Source: Abyssisolibacter fermentans
Lineage (GTDB): Bacteria > Bacillota > Clostridia > Tissierellales > MCWD3
Length of the DNA: 64,000 nucleotides
Direction: 5' to 3'
Assembly (NCBI RefSeq): GCF_001559865.1
Contig: NZ_LOHE01000037.1
Span: 124,001 to 188,000, forward strand
Part shown: in pieces, positions 56,207 to 64,000 of the stretch
Position numbering within the stretch: the first letter of the stretch is position 1
Layout: every line of letters starts with the position of its first letter
Made by a program: the position numbers and the translations under genes
The notes under the pieces: model-generated
The model's database searches: none
Told to the model about the DNA's origin: nothing
Seen by the model: the letters and a program-made list of their open reading frames with translations, nothing else

Positions 56207-57676
56207 ATGAATTCTGTCAAACAGAAAAAAAGTAATGCTGTTTTTTATATATCTTTAGCAGTTGTATTCATAATAGTTGCTTGGGGCTTATTTGCACCTG
56301 GAAACTTTGAAATATCAGCGAACAAGGCTTTTGGGTTTTTAGTAGGTAATTTTGGATGGCTTTATCTATTAGTAATGTCATTGTTTATTATATTTTCTGT
56401 ATGGATTGCTTTAAGTAAATACGGAAAAATAAAACTTGGTCCGGATGATTCAAAACCTGACTATAGCTTTATATCTTGGTTTGCAATGTTATTCTCAGCG
56501 GGTATGGGAATTGGACTTGTGTTTTGGGGTGTAGCTGAACCTTTAAATCACTTTGCAGGTACAATGAGAGAACCTGGTACTCAAGCAGCAGCTGATTTTG
56601 CAATTATGAAATCGTTTTTACATTGGGGTTTACATCCTTGGGCAAATTATAGTGTTTTAGCTTTAGCACTTGCATACATGCAATTTAGAAAAAATAAACC
56701 TGGTCTCATTAGTAGTGTATTTATACCATTAATAGGAGAAAAAGCAGCTAAAGGACCTATAGGTAAATTGATTGATATATTAGCTATATTTGCTACCGTT
56801 GCCGGAGTTGCAACATCATTGGGTTTAGGTACTTTACAGATAAACAGTGGTTTAAGCTATATGTTTGGAATTCCTGAAAGCAAGCTTGTTCAAATTATCA
56901 TTGTAGTAGTTGTAACTATATTATTTATGATGTCAGCTATTACAGGTTTAGACAAAGGAATTAAGTTTTTATCTAACTTAAATGTTGGTATTGCTGGAGT
57001 ATTATTAATCATATCTATAATTATTGGACCAACACTTTTAATATTTAGTTCATTAGGGAAAGGTATTTTGATGTACGCTAAAGATTTAGTTGTAGATGCA
57101 TACCCATTTGGTAAAGGTGCATGGTATGGGTCTTGGACTATATTCTATTGGGCTTGGTGGATAGCTTGGGCTCCATTTGTAGGTACCTTTATAGCTCGTA
57201 TTTCCAGAGGAAGAACTATAAGAGAATTTGTTGGAGGAGTACTTTTAGCACCAACACTTGCTTCATTGATATGGTTTGCTTGCTTTGGAACACTGGGAAT
57301 AGAAACAGGACTCGAAACTGCTAAAGTAGCAATAGCAGAAACGTCTACAGCGTTCTTTGTAGTTATGGATCAATATTCACTGGGAACTCTTATATCTTTA
57401 GTTGCTGTAATACTTCTTTGTACATTCTTTGTAACGTCAGCAGATTCAGCTACATTCGTACTTGGTATGATGTCACAAAATGGAGACTTAAATCCAGACT
57501 TAAAAAGAAAAGTTACTTGGGGAATAATTCAGTCTTTACTTGCTTTATCGCTATTATTGTCAGGTGGACTAAAAATGCTTCAAACAGCTTCGATTGTTGC
57601 AGCTTTCCCATTTGTTTTTATAATGTTCTTTACTATGATATCAATAGTTAAAGCATTAAGAAAGGAAAATATTTAA
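56207..57676 (+). CDS. BCCT-family glycine betaine transporter
   Basis: 489 residues, about 12 membrane helices. Betaine-binding marks: SAGMGIGLVFWGVAEPLNHF (about 99-118, the Na+-coupled GMGIG type) and WTIFYWAWWIAWAPFVGTFI (aromatic box, about 308-327) followed by ARISRGRTIREFVGG. It lacks the long osmosensing tail of BetP. Located between grdA and grdC, it supplies betaine to the reductase. Start follows AGAGAGGAGATAGCAT. The neighbouring tandem repeats fill its leader. Confidence 0.92.
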   Translation: MNSVKQKKSNAVFYISLAVVFIIVAWGLFAPGNFEISANKAFGFLVGNFGWLYLLVMSLFIIFSVWIALSKYGKIKLGPDDSKPDYSFISWFAMLFSAGMGIGLVFWGVAEPLNHFAGTMREPGTQAAADFAIMKSFLHWGLHPWANYSVLALALAYMQFRKNKPGLISSVFIPLIGEKAAKGPIGKLIDILAIFATVAGVATSLGLGTLQINSGLSYMFGIPESKLVQIIIVVVVTILFMMSAITGLDKGIKFLSNLNVGIAGVLLIISIIIGPTLLIFSSLGKGILMYAKDLVVDAYPFGKGAWYGSWTIFYWAWWIAWAPFVGTFIARISRGRTIREFVGGVLLAPTLASLIWFACFGTLGIETGLETAKVAIAETSTAFFVVMDQYSLGTLISLVAVILLCTFFVTSADSATFVLGMMSQNGDLNPDLKRKVTWGIIQSLLALSLLLSGGLKMLQTASIVAAFPFVFIMFFTMISIVKALRKENI

Positions 57677-57713
57677 TTCACACATATATATGTGAAAAAA
57701 TTAACTATAAAAT

Positions 57714-57749
57714 GGATAGATAGGCATATAGTACATATGCAGTCTATCC
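57714..57749 (+). promoter_or_regulatory. Stem-loop before grdC
   Basis: GGATAGATAGGCATAT and ATATGCAGTCTATCC pair around a short loop, followed after about 10 nt by the grdC ribosome site. It lacks a T run, so it could stabilise or tune expression of grdC rather than terminate. Confidence 0.4.
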
Positions 57750-57772
57750 GATATCTTATGGAGGTGTAAAAA

Positions 57773-59311
57773 ATGTCTTTTGCAGTTATAAAAGGAGCTG
57801 GATATGTTTTAGTACATACTCCAGACATGATTATGCATAATGGTACAACTCAAACAACTGAGAAAATTGTAAATCCAGAATCAGAATATTTAAAAGCATT
57901 ACCTAAACATCTTAGAAAATATGAGGATGTAGTAAATTATCCTCCAAATCAGACATATATAGGAGAAATAACACCAGAGAAACTTGCAGAATATGAGATG
58001 CCTTGGTTTGATAAAAAAGTTGAAAATGCAAGTAGGTTTGGTAAATATGGTGAAATTATGCCTCAAGATGAATTCATAGGGTTAATGAAAATTGCTGATG
58101 CGTTTGATTTAGTTATGTTAACAGATGAATTTACAAAGCAAGTTAAAGAAAAACTAAATAAACATCCATTAATTACAGAAGAAATGGTATCAAAAATTAA
58201 AGAAGGTTCTGATTTAGAAAGTATTAAAGAACAAATAGAAAAACATCATGCTGAAGCAATATATAATGATGAAAAATTAGTTGGTTGTGTTAAGAGAGCC
58301 CATGATGTTGATATAAATTTAAATGCGCATGTAATGTTTGAAAACTTAGTTGTTAAAGCATCAGGTATATTATCTATGTTAAATTTATTCGAAAAAAACG
58401 ACATAGATCCAAAAAATATTGATTATGTTGTGGAATGTTCAGAAGAAGCATGTGGAGATATGAATCAAAGAGGTGGAGGAAACTTTGCTAAAGCAATAGC
58501 AGAAGTTTGTGGTTGTGATAATGCTACGGGATCTGATACTAGAGGTTTCTGTGCTGCTCCAACACATGCATTGATAGAGGCTGCTTCTCTTGTAAAAGCA
58601 GGGACATATGACAATGTTGTTATTGTTGCTGGTGGTGCAACTGCTAAACTTGGAATGAATGGTAAAGACCATGTTAAAAAAGAAATGCCAATACTTGAAG
58701 ATACTTTAGGCGGTTTTGCAGTTCTTGTAAGTAAAAACGATGGAGTAAATCCTGTTATTAGAACTGATTTAATAGGTAAACATACAGTTGGAACAGGTTC
58801 TTCACCACAAGCTGTAATTACTTCTTTAATAACTAATCCTTTAGATAAAGGTAACATGAAAATAACAGATATAGATAAGTACTCTGTTGAAATGCAAAAT
58901 CCAGATATAACAAAACCTGCTGGAGCAGGAGATGTGCCTACAGCAAACTATAAAATGATAGGAGCTTTAGGAGTTAAGAGAAAAGAATTAGACAGAAAAG
59001 AGCTTCCACAGTTTGTAAAGAAACATGGTATGGCTGGCTGGGCACCAACGCAAGGTCACATTCCGTCAGGAGTACCATATATAGGGTTTGCTAAAGATGA
59101 AATAATAGCAGGAACCATCAAAAAAGCTATGATAGTTGGAAAGGGAAGTTTATTCTTAGGAAGAATGACTAACTTATTTGATGGAGTGTCTGTAATAATA
59201 GAAGCTAACAGCGGTGAAACTGAGACTCAAGGTGCACTTCCTGCTGAAGCGTTAAAGAAAATGGTAGCAGAAGCTATGAGAGAATTTGCATCTAAGCTTT
59301 GTGAAGAATAG
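57773..59311 (+). CDS. grdC: Reductase protein C, beta subunit (GrdC)
   Basis: 512 residues. Ketoacyl-synthase-like: VECSEEACGDMNQRGGGNF (about 221-239), GSDTRGFCAAPTHALIEAASLV and VGTGSSPQAVITSLI. The Cys in FCAAPTHAL is positioned like a thiolase nucleophile. With GrdD it releases acetyl phosphate from the acetyl thioester. Start follows TATGGAGGTGTAAAAA. Operon distance of 9 bp to grdD. Confidence 0.93.
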   Translation: MSFAVIKGAGYVLVHTPDMIMHNGTTQTTEKIVNPESEYLKALPKHLRKYEDVVNYPPNQTYIGEITPEKLAEYEMPWFDKKVENASRFGKYGEIMPQDEFIGLMKIADAFDLVMLTDEFTKQVKEKLNKHPLITEEMVSKIKEGSDLESIKEQIEKHHAEAIYNDEKLVGCVKRAHDVDINLNAHVMFENLVVKASGILSMLNLFEKNDIDPKNIDYVVECSEEACGDMNQRGGGNFAKAIAEVCGCDNATGSDTRGFCAAPTHALIEAASLVKAGTYDNVVIVAGGATAKLGMNGKDHVKKEMPILEDTLGGFAVLVSKNDGVNPVIRTDLIGKHTVGTGSSPQAVITSLITNPLDKGNMKITDIDKYSVEMQNPDITKPAGAGDVPTANYKMIGALGVKRKELDRKELPQFVKKHGMAGWAPTQGHIPSGVPYIGFAKDEIIAGTIKKAMIVGKGSLFLGRMTNLFDGVSVIIEANSGETETQGALPAEALKKMVAEAMREFASKLCEE

Positions 59312-59320
59312 AGGTGTATT

Positions 59321-60493
59321 ATGGAGCATAATAAAATAAAACAAATGATTGCTGAGGTTTTTAATGACATAGCAGATGGTATTGAAACAGGTCAATTTGG
59401 AAAGAAAGTCAGAATAGGTGTTACTGTTTTAGGAAGTGAACATGGCACAGAAAATGTTTTAAATGGAGCTATGGCTGCACAAGAAAATGATAATTCAATA
59501 GAAGTAGTATTAATTGGTCCTAAAAATGACACAAATCTAAAAAACTATGAAGCAGATACAGAAGAACAGCAGCACAAGGTTATGGAAAAACTTTTAGATT
59601 CAGGAGAAATACAAGGATGTGTAACTTTACATTATAACTTCCCTATAGGAGTTTCTACAGTAGGTAGAGTAATAACTCCTGCAAAAGGAAAGGAAATGCT
59701 TATAGCTACAACAACAGGTACTTCATCTCCTCATAGAACAGAAGCTATGGTTAAAAATGGTCTATATGGAATAATTGTAGCTAAGGCATTGGGCAAAAAG
59801 AATCCAACGGTAGGCATATTAAATGTTGATGGAGCAAGACAAGTAGAAAGAACATTAAAAGAGCTTAAATCTAATGGATATGACATAAATTTCACAGAGT
59901 CACTAAGAGCAGATGGCGGAGCTGTTATGAGAGGAAATGATTTGCTAGCAGGAACACCAGATGTTATGATAACAGATTCTCTTACTGGAAATTTGTTAAT
60001 TAAAATGTTTTCATCATACACAACGGGTGGAAGCTATGAGGCATTAGGCTATGGCTATGGTCCGGGAGTTGGAGATGGATATGAAAGAAATATTCTTATT
60101 ATATCAAGAGCTTCAGGTTCACCTCTCATTGCGAGTGCAATAAAATATGCCGGGGAAGTAGCTAGAGGAGACATTATAAAGAAATCAAAGGAAGAGTTTG
60201 AAAAAGCTAAAAAAGCTAAACTTAATGATATTTTAAAAGAACTGACAAAAGATAAAAAGTCCAATAAAGAGGATGAAGAAGAAATAACGCCTCCTAAAAA
60301 AGAAATTGTGACAGGAGCAATTTCAGGTATAGATATCATGGATTTAGAAGATGCTGTAAAAGAAATCTGGAAAAATAATATCTATGCTGAAACTGGAATG
60401 GGATGTACCGGTCCTATAGTAATGGTTAATGTAAAAAATATTGATGACGCTTCTGATATTTTAGCAAAAGCAGGATATATAACAAAAGACTAG
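59321..60493 (+). CDS. grdD: Reductase protein C, alpha subunit (GrdD)
   Basis: 390 residues. PlsX-like fold: RIGVTVLGSEHGTENVLNGA near the start, and the C-terminal GMGCTGPIVMVN with the catalytic Cys (about residue 367). A charged linker (KKSKEEFEKAKKAKLNDILK, about 285-305) separates the two. GrdD phosphorolyses the acetyl thioester to acetyl phosphate, giving one ATP through acetate kinase. Start follows GAGGTGTATT. Confidence 0.92.
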   Translation: MEHNKIKQMIAEVFNDIADGIETGQFGKKVRIGVTVLGSEHGTENVLNGAMAAQENDNSIEVVLIGPKNDTNLKNYEADTEEQQHKVMEKLLDSGEIQGCVTLHYNFPIGVSTVGRVITPAKGKEMLIATTTGTSSPHRTEAMVKNGLYGIIVAKALGKKNPTVGILNVDGARQVERTLKELKSNGYDINFTESLRADGGAVMRGNDLLAGTPDVMITDSLTGNLLIKMFSSYTTGGSYEALGYGYGPGVGDGYERNILIISRASGSPLIASAIKYAGEVARGDIIKKSKEEFEKAKKAKLNDILKELTKDKKSNKEDEEEITPPKKEIVTGAISGIDIMDLEDAVKEIWKNNIYAETGMGCTGPIVMVNVKNIDDASDILAKAGYITKD

Positions 60494-60512
60494 ATTACAA
60501 GGAGTGAATGTT

Positions 60513-61451
60513 GTGGAAAAAACATATGATATTGTGATTATTGGTGGAGGACCTGCAGGATTAGCAGCAGGTTTATATGCCGGAAGAGCTACATTAGATG
60601 CTGTAATTATAGAAAAATCAAAGGTTGGAGGACAAATAGTGACGACTGAAGAAGTTGCTAATGTTCCAGGTAGTGTAAGAGATGCCAGTGGTCCTTCATT
60701 AATAGCAAGAATGGTAGAACAATCAGAAGAATTTGGATCAAATATAGTAAAAGACACAGTAACTGAATTAAAATTAGACGGTCATATAAAAGAAGTTATA
60801 TGTGAAAAAGAAACTTACAAAGCAAAAGCAGTTATTTATGCAGCAGGAGCTAAACCAAGACTATTAGGAGTTCCGGGTGAAAAAGAATTCACAGGTAAAG
60901 GAGTATCATATTGTGCAACATGTGATGGGGCTTTCTTTGAAGATATGGAAGTATTTGTAGTTGGCGGTGGTGATTCAGCAGTTGAAGAAGCTATGTTTTT
61001 AACAAACTTTGCAAGAAAAGTTTATTTATTATCAAGAGACCCAGAGCTAACATGTGCAAAGTCAATACAAGAAAAAGTATTTAATAATGAGAAAATTGAG
61101 ATAAAATGGAACACAGAAATTAAAGAAATAAAAGGCGATGGAATAGTAGAGTCAATCGTTCTATACAACAGAGAAACAAAGGAAGAATCTATTCATGAAG
61201 CTGATGAAGAAGATGGAACATTTGGAGTATTTATATTCATTGGTTACGTACCTCAAACTAATGTATTGAAAGATATACTAGAGCTTGACCATGGATATAT
61301 AAAGACAGATGATAGAATGGCTACAGGTGTAGATGGATTATTTGCAGCAGGAGATTGCAGAGTAAAACCATTAAGACAGGTAGTAACAGCAGCATCAGAC
61401 GGAGCAATAGCAGCAGTATCAGCAGAAAAATATATTGAGCATTTAGGATAA
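60513..61451 (+). CDS. trxB: Thioredoxin reductase of the reductase operon
   Basis: 312 residues. FAD-binding IIGGGPAGLAAGLYAGRA (about 8-25), the redox pair CATCDGAFF (about 134-142), NADPH/NADH-binding FVVGGGDSAVEEAMFL (about 150-165) and FAAGDCRVKPLRQVVTAASDG (about 275-295). It passes electrons to the CEPC thioredoxin. Start is GTG at 60513 (GGAG at 8 nt); GTG at 60504 lies in the ribosome site. Last gene, with a clear terminator. Confidence 0.92.
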   Translation: MEKTYDIVIIGGGPAGLAAGLYAGRATLDAVIIEKSKVGGQIVTTEEVANVPGSVRDASGPSLIARMVEQSEEFGSNIVKDTVTELKLDGHIKEVICEKETYKAKAVIYAAGAKPRLLGVPGEKEFTGKGVSYCATCDGAFFEDMEVFVVGGGDSAVEEAMFLTNFARKVYLLSRDPELTCAKSIQEKVFNNEKIEIKWNTEIKEIKGDGIVESIVLYNRETKEESIHEADEEDGTFGVFIFIGYVPQTNVLKDILELDHGYIKTDDRMATGVDGLFAAGDCRVKPLRQVVTAASDGAIAAVSAEKYIEHLG

Positions 61452-61461
61452 TGTTAGATAG

Positions 61462-61490
61462 AAAGAAAGCTATTAACTAGCTTTCTTTTC
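61462..61490 (+). terminator. Terminator of the reductase operon
   Basis: GAAAGCTA / TAGCTTTC stem, loop TTAAC, then TTTTC. Confidence 0.8.
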
Positions 61491-61741
61491 TATTGTGTAT
61501 CAATAATTAGTTAAAGTGTAATAAATAGACTATAATTTTTAAAATAGGTATAATCATGAATTGACTAAGTTTATGAATATGCACTATTTATTACTTATAT
61601 TATTGGATAGATATATATGTTAGCTTTGATAACCTCATAGTTTTAGAGTTCTGCAACTAATTAAATTCTATATAGAATTAGAACATTAATTTTTACTGAT
61701 AAACTTAAGAGAATTATACAGGATTAAATGTGATTTATAAT

Positions 61742-61780
61742 AGGTGCTGCTCAAAAACATATTTAGAGGCAGCATCTTTT
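61742..61780 (+). terminator. Terminator-like hairpin in the gene-free stretch 61491-61985
   Basis: GGTGCTGC and GGCAGCATC pair around a 17-nt loop, followed by TTTT. No gene is seen before it, so it may be the tail of a removed gene; the rest of this stretch shows no ORF. Confidence 0.5.
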
Positions 61781-61788
61781 AATATAAG

Positions 61789-61813
61789 CAGAGAACCCAA
61801 ATTTATGATTTTT
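61789..61813 (+). repeat. Partial copy of the dispersed palindromic repeat
   Basis: AAGCAGAGAACCCAAATTTA then ATTTTT; only the left part of the consensus remains. Confidence 0.6.
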
Positions 61814-61985
61814 ATTTACAAAATACATTATTAAACCATATTTTAGCATATTTTTAGTAAAAAAAATTAAATATTATGGAACAAAATTGCAAACAAAAAA
61901 ATCATATAGATAAGTGTGTGAATAAATTTCATATATTTTAAGCAGTTAAATAAAGAAACTAAAATTTATAAAGGAGGTGTATGTA

Positions 61986-62132
61986 ATGAGAAAATTAATT
62001 AAAAAGATAAACAAAAGTACTATTTCTACATTTTCTAGATGTCTTTGTAGATGTAATTCGCAGGACCCATATAATTATTATGAAAATATGGAAACTGTTA
62101 ATAATGAAAATCCAAATAATCCTCACATATAA
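61986..62132 (+). CDS. Cys-x-Cys-x-Cys small peptide 1
   Basis: 48 residues: a basic start MRKLIKKINK, a short Ser/Thr stretch, then Cys19-x-Cys21-x-Cys23, then a Tyr/Asn/Glu-rich tail with no further Cys. Strong ribosome site AAGGAGGTGT. Four more relatives lie at 63.1-64.0 kb. The layout is reminiscent of CLI_3235-class bacteriocin precursors of clostridia (MKKL-KK start and a Cys-x-Cys core), but this is a resemblance only; no modifying enzyme is in the window. Confidence 0.65.
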   Translation: MRKLIKKINKSTISTFSRCLCRCNSQDPYNYYENMETVNNENPNNPHI

Positions 62133-62204
62133 ATCGATTAACTATTATTAACGTTCCGTAAAAAAAAGGTTTAGGTGAAAAACAGTGAGAGAGTTGTTTT
62201 GAAC

Positions 62205-62676
62205 TGACCCATGTCAAGTAGACAGATTAACTAATTAATATATTATGCACATATAGATGCATGGTTTCGATATTCTAAAGGAGCCATGCATCCTAATCTT
62301 TTTTAAAATCTTTTTTCGTTGTAAAATTTAATGTATTCAACTATTTTTTCTATTAATTATTCAAGATATTTAAACTTCTTTCCGTAAAACATTTCAGATT
62401 TTAATATAACAAAGAAACCTTCCATAGAACCGTTATCTATACATTAGTATCAAAGGCTTTAAAACCATGAATTTTATATTTTAAATATCATTGACGTACT
62501 CTCTCTGTAGCACAACCAATTGACTTGGCTATACTGTAAAAGCTACCTTTTCCAGCTATATAATCTTCAATTTTAATTTCTTTATTATATTTTGGTTTTC
62601 TTCCTATAAAAAATACCTCCAAGTAGATAGTTTATTTTTAATTAATTAGACTGTCTACTTTGGAAGTATTATATCA
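62205..62676 (-). mobile_element. IS3-family insertion sequence relic (IS150-like)
   Basis: On the minus strand one end holds an OrfA start, IGRKPKYNKEIKIEDYIAGK then SFYSIAKSIG, and the other end the C-terminus of the OrfB integrase, DNGSMEGFFVILKSEMFYG then VEYIKFYNEKRF. The middle of both is deleted and stops interrupt the rest. Ends share the motif AAGTAGACAG in inverted orientation. The element sits between peptide gene 1 and the later copies. Confidence 0.85.
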
Positions 62677-63095
62677 CGTTCAGCTCTCTTTTTTTATTAG
62701 ATTTAATAAATAGTTAAAATGGAATAAACAAATCTATAATTTAAAAATAGATTAAAAGTAAGAAAATTGGCTTAGTATATGAATTAAAGAATTGTATGTA
62801 AGTTTTGATATATTCCCTTAATTTTGAATAGATAAAGAAATAAATTTATTTAGAATTAGGGGATTTTTATTTTGAAATGAATGAATATAAACATTATCCA
62901 TAAATATAGAAAATACAAGAACATAATACATTATAAAACATTATTAAATTTATATAGTAAATATATAAAAATATGGAACAAAATCAATGATTCAAAAATC
63001 ATACTAATAAAAAGATAATATTTTAACAATCAAACAATATGTAAATGAAAACATTATTATTAATATATAACTAATTGAAAAAGGAAGAAAAATTC
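62677..63095. other. Gene-free AT-rich stretch of about 420 bp
   Basis: No ORF, RNA or terminator is supported between the IS relic and the decayed peptide gene. Confidence 0.4.
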
Positions 63096-63182
63096 AATAA
63101 AAAACTTATAAAGAAAGTTAATATAAGTACTCATGATTGTGAATATTATCAAGGTTCATGCAGATGTATTGTTCAGGCTTAG
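63096..63182 (+). pseudogene. Decayed Cys-rich peptide gene
   Basis: The frame reads NKKLIKKVNISTHDCEYYQG then SCRCIVQA and stops. It has the KKLIKK leader and Cys-x-Cys of the family, but the start codon ATG is replaced by AAT and the tail is cut short, so it is not expected to be translated. A poor ribosome site AAGGAAG precedes it. Confidence 0.6.
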
Positions 63183-63311
63183 AGAACTATCGTCACGTCA
63201 CACTTTCAACATATCTTCACTATAATGAGCCTGCAGTATAATTCTAGGATAAATCTAATTAAATAAAATATGTAATTCAAATAATAAATGAATAATGAAA
63301 GGAGGGTTAGA

Positions 63312-63461
63312 ATGAAAAAATTAATGAAAAAAATAAATACCACTACAATAATTGCATTTAAATTTGAGTGCAGATGTAATTGCGATATATACTATACTGA
63401 TCATTATAGTGAATACTTACGTATGTACAGGATAGAAAATAATGAACCAATCCCTGAATAG
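63312..63461 (+). CDS. Cys-x-Cys-x-Cys small peptide 2
   Basis: 49 residues: MKKLMKKINT, a hydrophobic TTIIAFKF, Cys20-x-Cys22-x-Cys24, then a Tyr/Glu-rich tail ending RIENNEPIPE. The upstream context AATGAAAGGAGG and the first ten codons are almost the same as those of peptide 3, showing a recent tandem duplication. No other cysteines. Function unknown; see peptide 1. Confidence 0.7.
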   Translation: MKKLMKKINTTTIIAFKFECRCNCDIYYTDHYSEYLRMYRIENNEPIPE

Positions 63462-63532
63462 TTTAAAAATAGCATGTATTTTTAATTGAATCAAAATTTA
63501 CAATCTAAATAAACAATGAAAGGAGGATTAGA

Positions 63533-63670
63533 ATGAAAAAATTAATGAAAAAAATAAATACTAATTCTATAATTGCAGCATTTATATATTATTGCATATG
63601 TGACTGTGATCAGTATGTTAGCTATTATGAAAACAAACAACATGCTTACAGAATAGAAAATGGTGAGTAA
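63533..63670 (+). CDS. Cys-x-Cys-x-Cys small peptide 3
   Basis: 45 residues: MKKLMKKINT, NSIIAAFIYY, Cys21-x-Cys23-x-Cys25-Asp, then a Tyr-rich tail ending YRIENGE. Strong ribosome site AAAGGAGGATTAG. It follows peptide 2 by 70 bp in the same direction and shares its leader; the core and tail differ, as in families with conserved leaders and variable cores. A terminator follows. Confidence 0.7.
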   Translation: MKKLMKKINTNSIIAAFIYYCICDCDQYVSYYENKQHAYRIENGE

Positions 63671-63726
63671 TTATAACTGGGTTAATTAATTATTTTTAAG
63701 TAAAATAAGATACTAAATACAATTTA

Positions 63727-63769
63727 AAAAGGTGTTGTCTGAAAATGTATCTTAAGCAACACCTTTTTA
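63727..63769 (+). terminator. Terminator after peptide gene 3
   Basis: AAAAAGGTGTTG and CAACACCTTTTT pair around a 20-nt loop. Confidence 0.8.
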
Positions 63770-63838
63770 ATTTTCATAAAGTTAATAAAAAACAAATATA
63801 ATAACATATGATGAAAAGATGAAGATAAGGTTAATTTA

Positions 63839-63987
63839 ATGAAAAAACTTATAAAAAAAAGTTGATACTAATATAGTGATTACATATAATTTCTATTGTA
63901 TATGTCACTGTGATGAAAAAGATCATTATGATGATAGAGAGTATACAACGAGTATAAAAAAATAATGAACCTTTCAATGAATTTTAA
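63839..63987 (+). pseudogene. Cys-rich peptide gene 4 with frameshifts
   Basis: ATG at 63839 gives MKKLIKKS and then a stop. Removing one A from the run at 63852-63860 restores VDTNIVITYNFYCICHCDEK, with Cys-x-Cys-x-Cys at the family position. A second extra A near 63957-63962 must be removed to reach the peptide-2-like tail NNEPFNEF. Both shifts are in poly-A runs, so decay, programmed slippage or sequencing errors are all possible. The window ends 13 bp later. Confidence 0.6.
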
Positions 63988-64000
63988 TAATGTTAGCTAA

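Noticed and set aside
61986-63670. SCIFF or ferredoxin-like identity for the small Cys peptides
   Set aside because: Only three cysteines in CxCxC spacing; SCIFF has six in another pattern and ferredoxins need four.

Overview
The window reads as chromosomal DNA of a low-GC anaerobic Firmicute of the class Clostridia, probably an amino-acid and betaine fermenter in the Tissierellales / Peptostreptococcaceae range (inferred from gene content, not tested). Supporting points are very AT-rich intergenic DNA, strong Shine-Dalgarno sites, two UGA codons read as selenocysteine in a glycine/sarcosine/betaine reductase operon, a hybrid-cluster protein, a clostridial-type FeoA/FeoB set, a TPP riboswitch and Rho-independent terminators after most transcription units. 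No tRNA, rRNA, CRISPR array, prophage or intact insertion sequence was seen.

Layout. 1-14 kb: separate housekeeping and stress genes (nitroreductase end, MazG-like, AIM24 and TerD proteins, TrmO, IlvE, DUF4085, hydroxylamine reductase, BlaI-type repressor, NhaC antiporter, TPR protein). 14.3-25.3 kb: a ten-gene operon of DUF1177, AroM, a complete oligopeptide ABC importer, an M20 peptidase and two amidohydrolase paralogues, the second of which has lost most of its metal ligands. A PucR-type regulator faces it. 27-30.3 kb: a feo iron-uptake operon with a Fur-type operator, flanked on both sides of its promoter by two copies of a miniature inverted-repeat element. 31.5-34.5 kb (minus strand): TPP riboswitch, terminator, PurF-type amidotransferase and thiC. 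34.7-41.3 kb: a sugar-nucleotide / glycan locus (dTDP-glucose dehydratase, nucleotidyltransferase, DegT aminotransferase, ATP-grasp-HAD fusion) facing two related glycosyltransferases. 42.7-50.4 kb: a PRD regulator followed by the conserved EF_0829-EF_0839-type cluster ending in DgaE and DgaF. 50.4-61.5 kb: a TetR regulator and a betaine-reductase-type operon (component B, thioredoxin, selenoprotein A, BCCT betaine transporter, GrdC, GrdD, thioredoxin reductase). 62-64 kb: a family of 45-49-residue peptides with a fixed Cys-x-Cys-x-Cys motif (three intact, two decayed), interrupted by an IS3-family relic.

How they work together. The reductase operon couples betaine import, reductive cleavage on selenoprotein A and component B, thioredoxin recycling and acetyl-phosphate formation by GrdC/GrdD. 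Palindromes between the TetR gene and the operon are candidate operators. The TPP-riboswitch operon joins phosphoribosylamine production to ThiC, which consumes the AIR made from it. The DgaE/DgaF cluster should turn an amino-sugar acid phosphate into pyruvate and glyceraldehyde-3-phosphate, with uncharacterised membrane proteins as likely importer.

A short palindromic repeat of about 65 bp recurs across the window, as single copies, inside larger inverted-repeat elements, and as four tandem copies inside the reductase operon. The least explained items are the Cys-rich peptide array, the pseudo-amidohydrolase operon, the dispersed repeats and a structured element near 36.9 kb.
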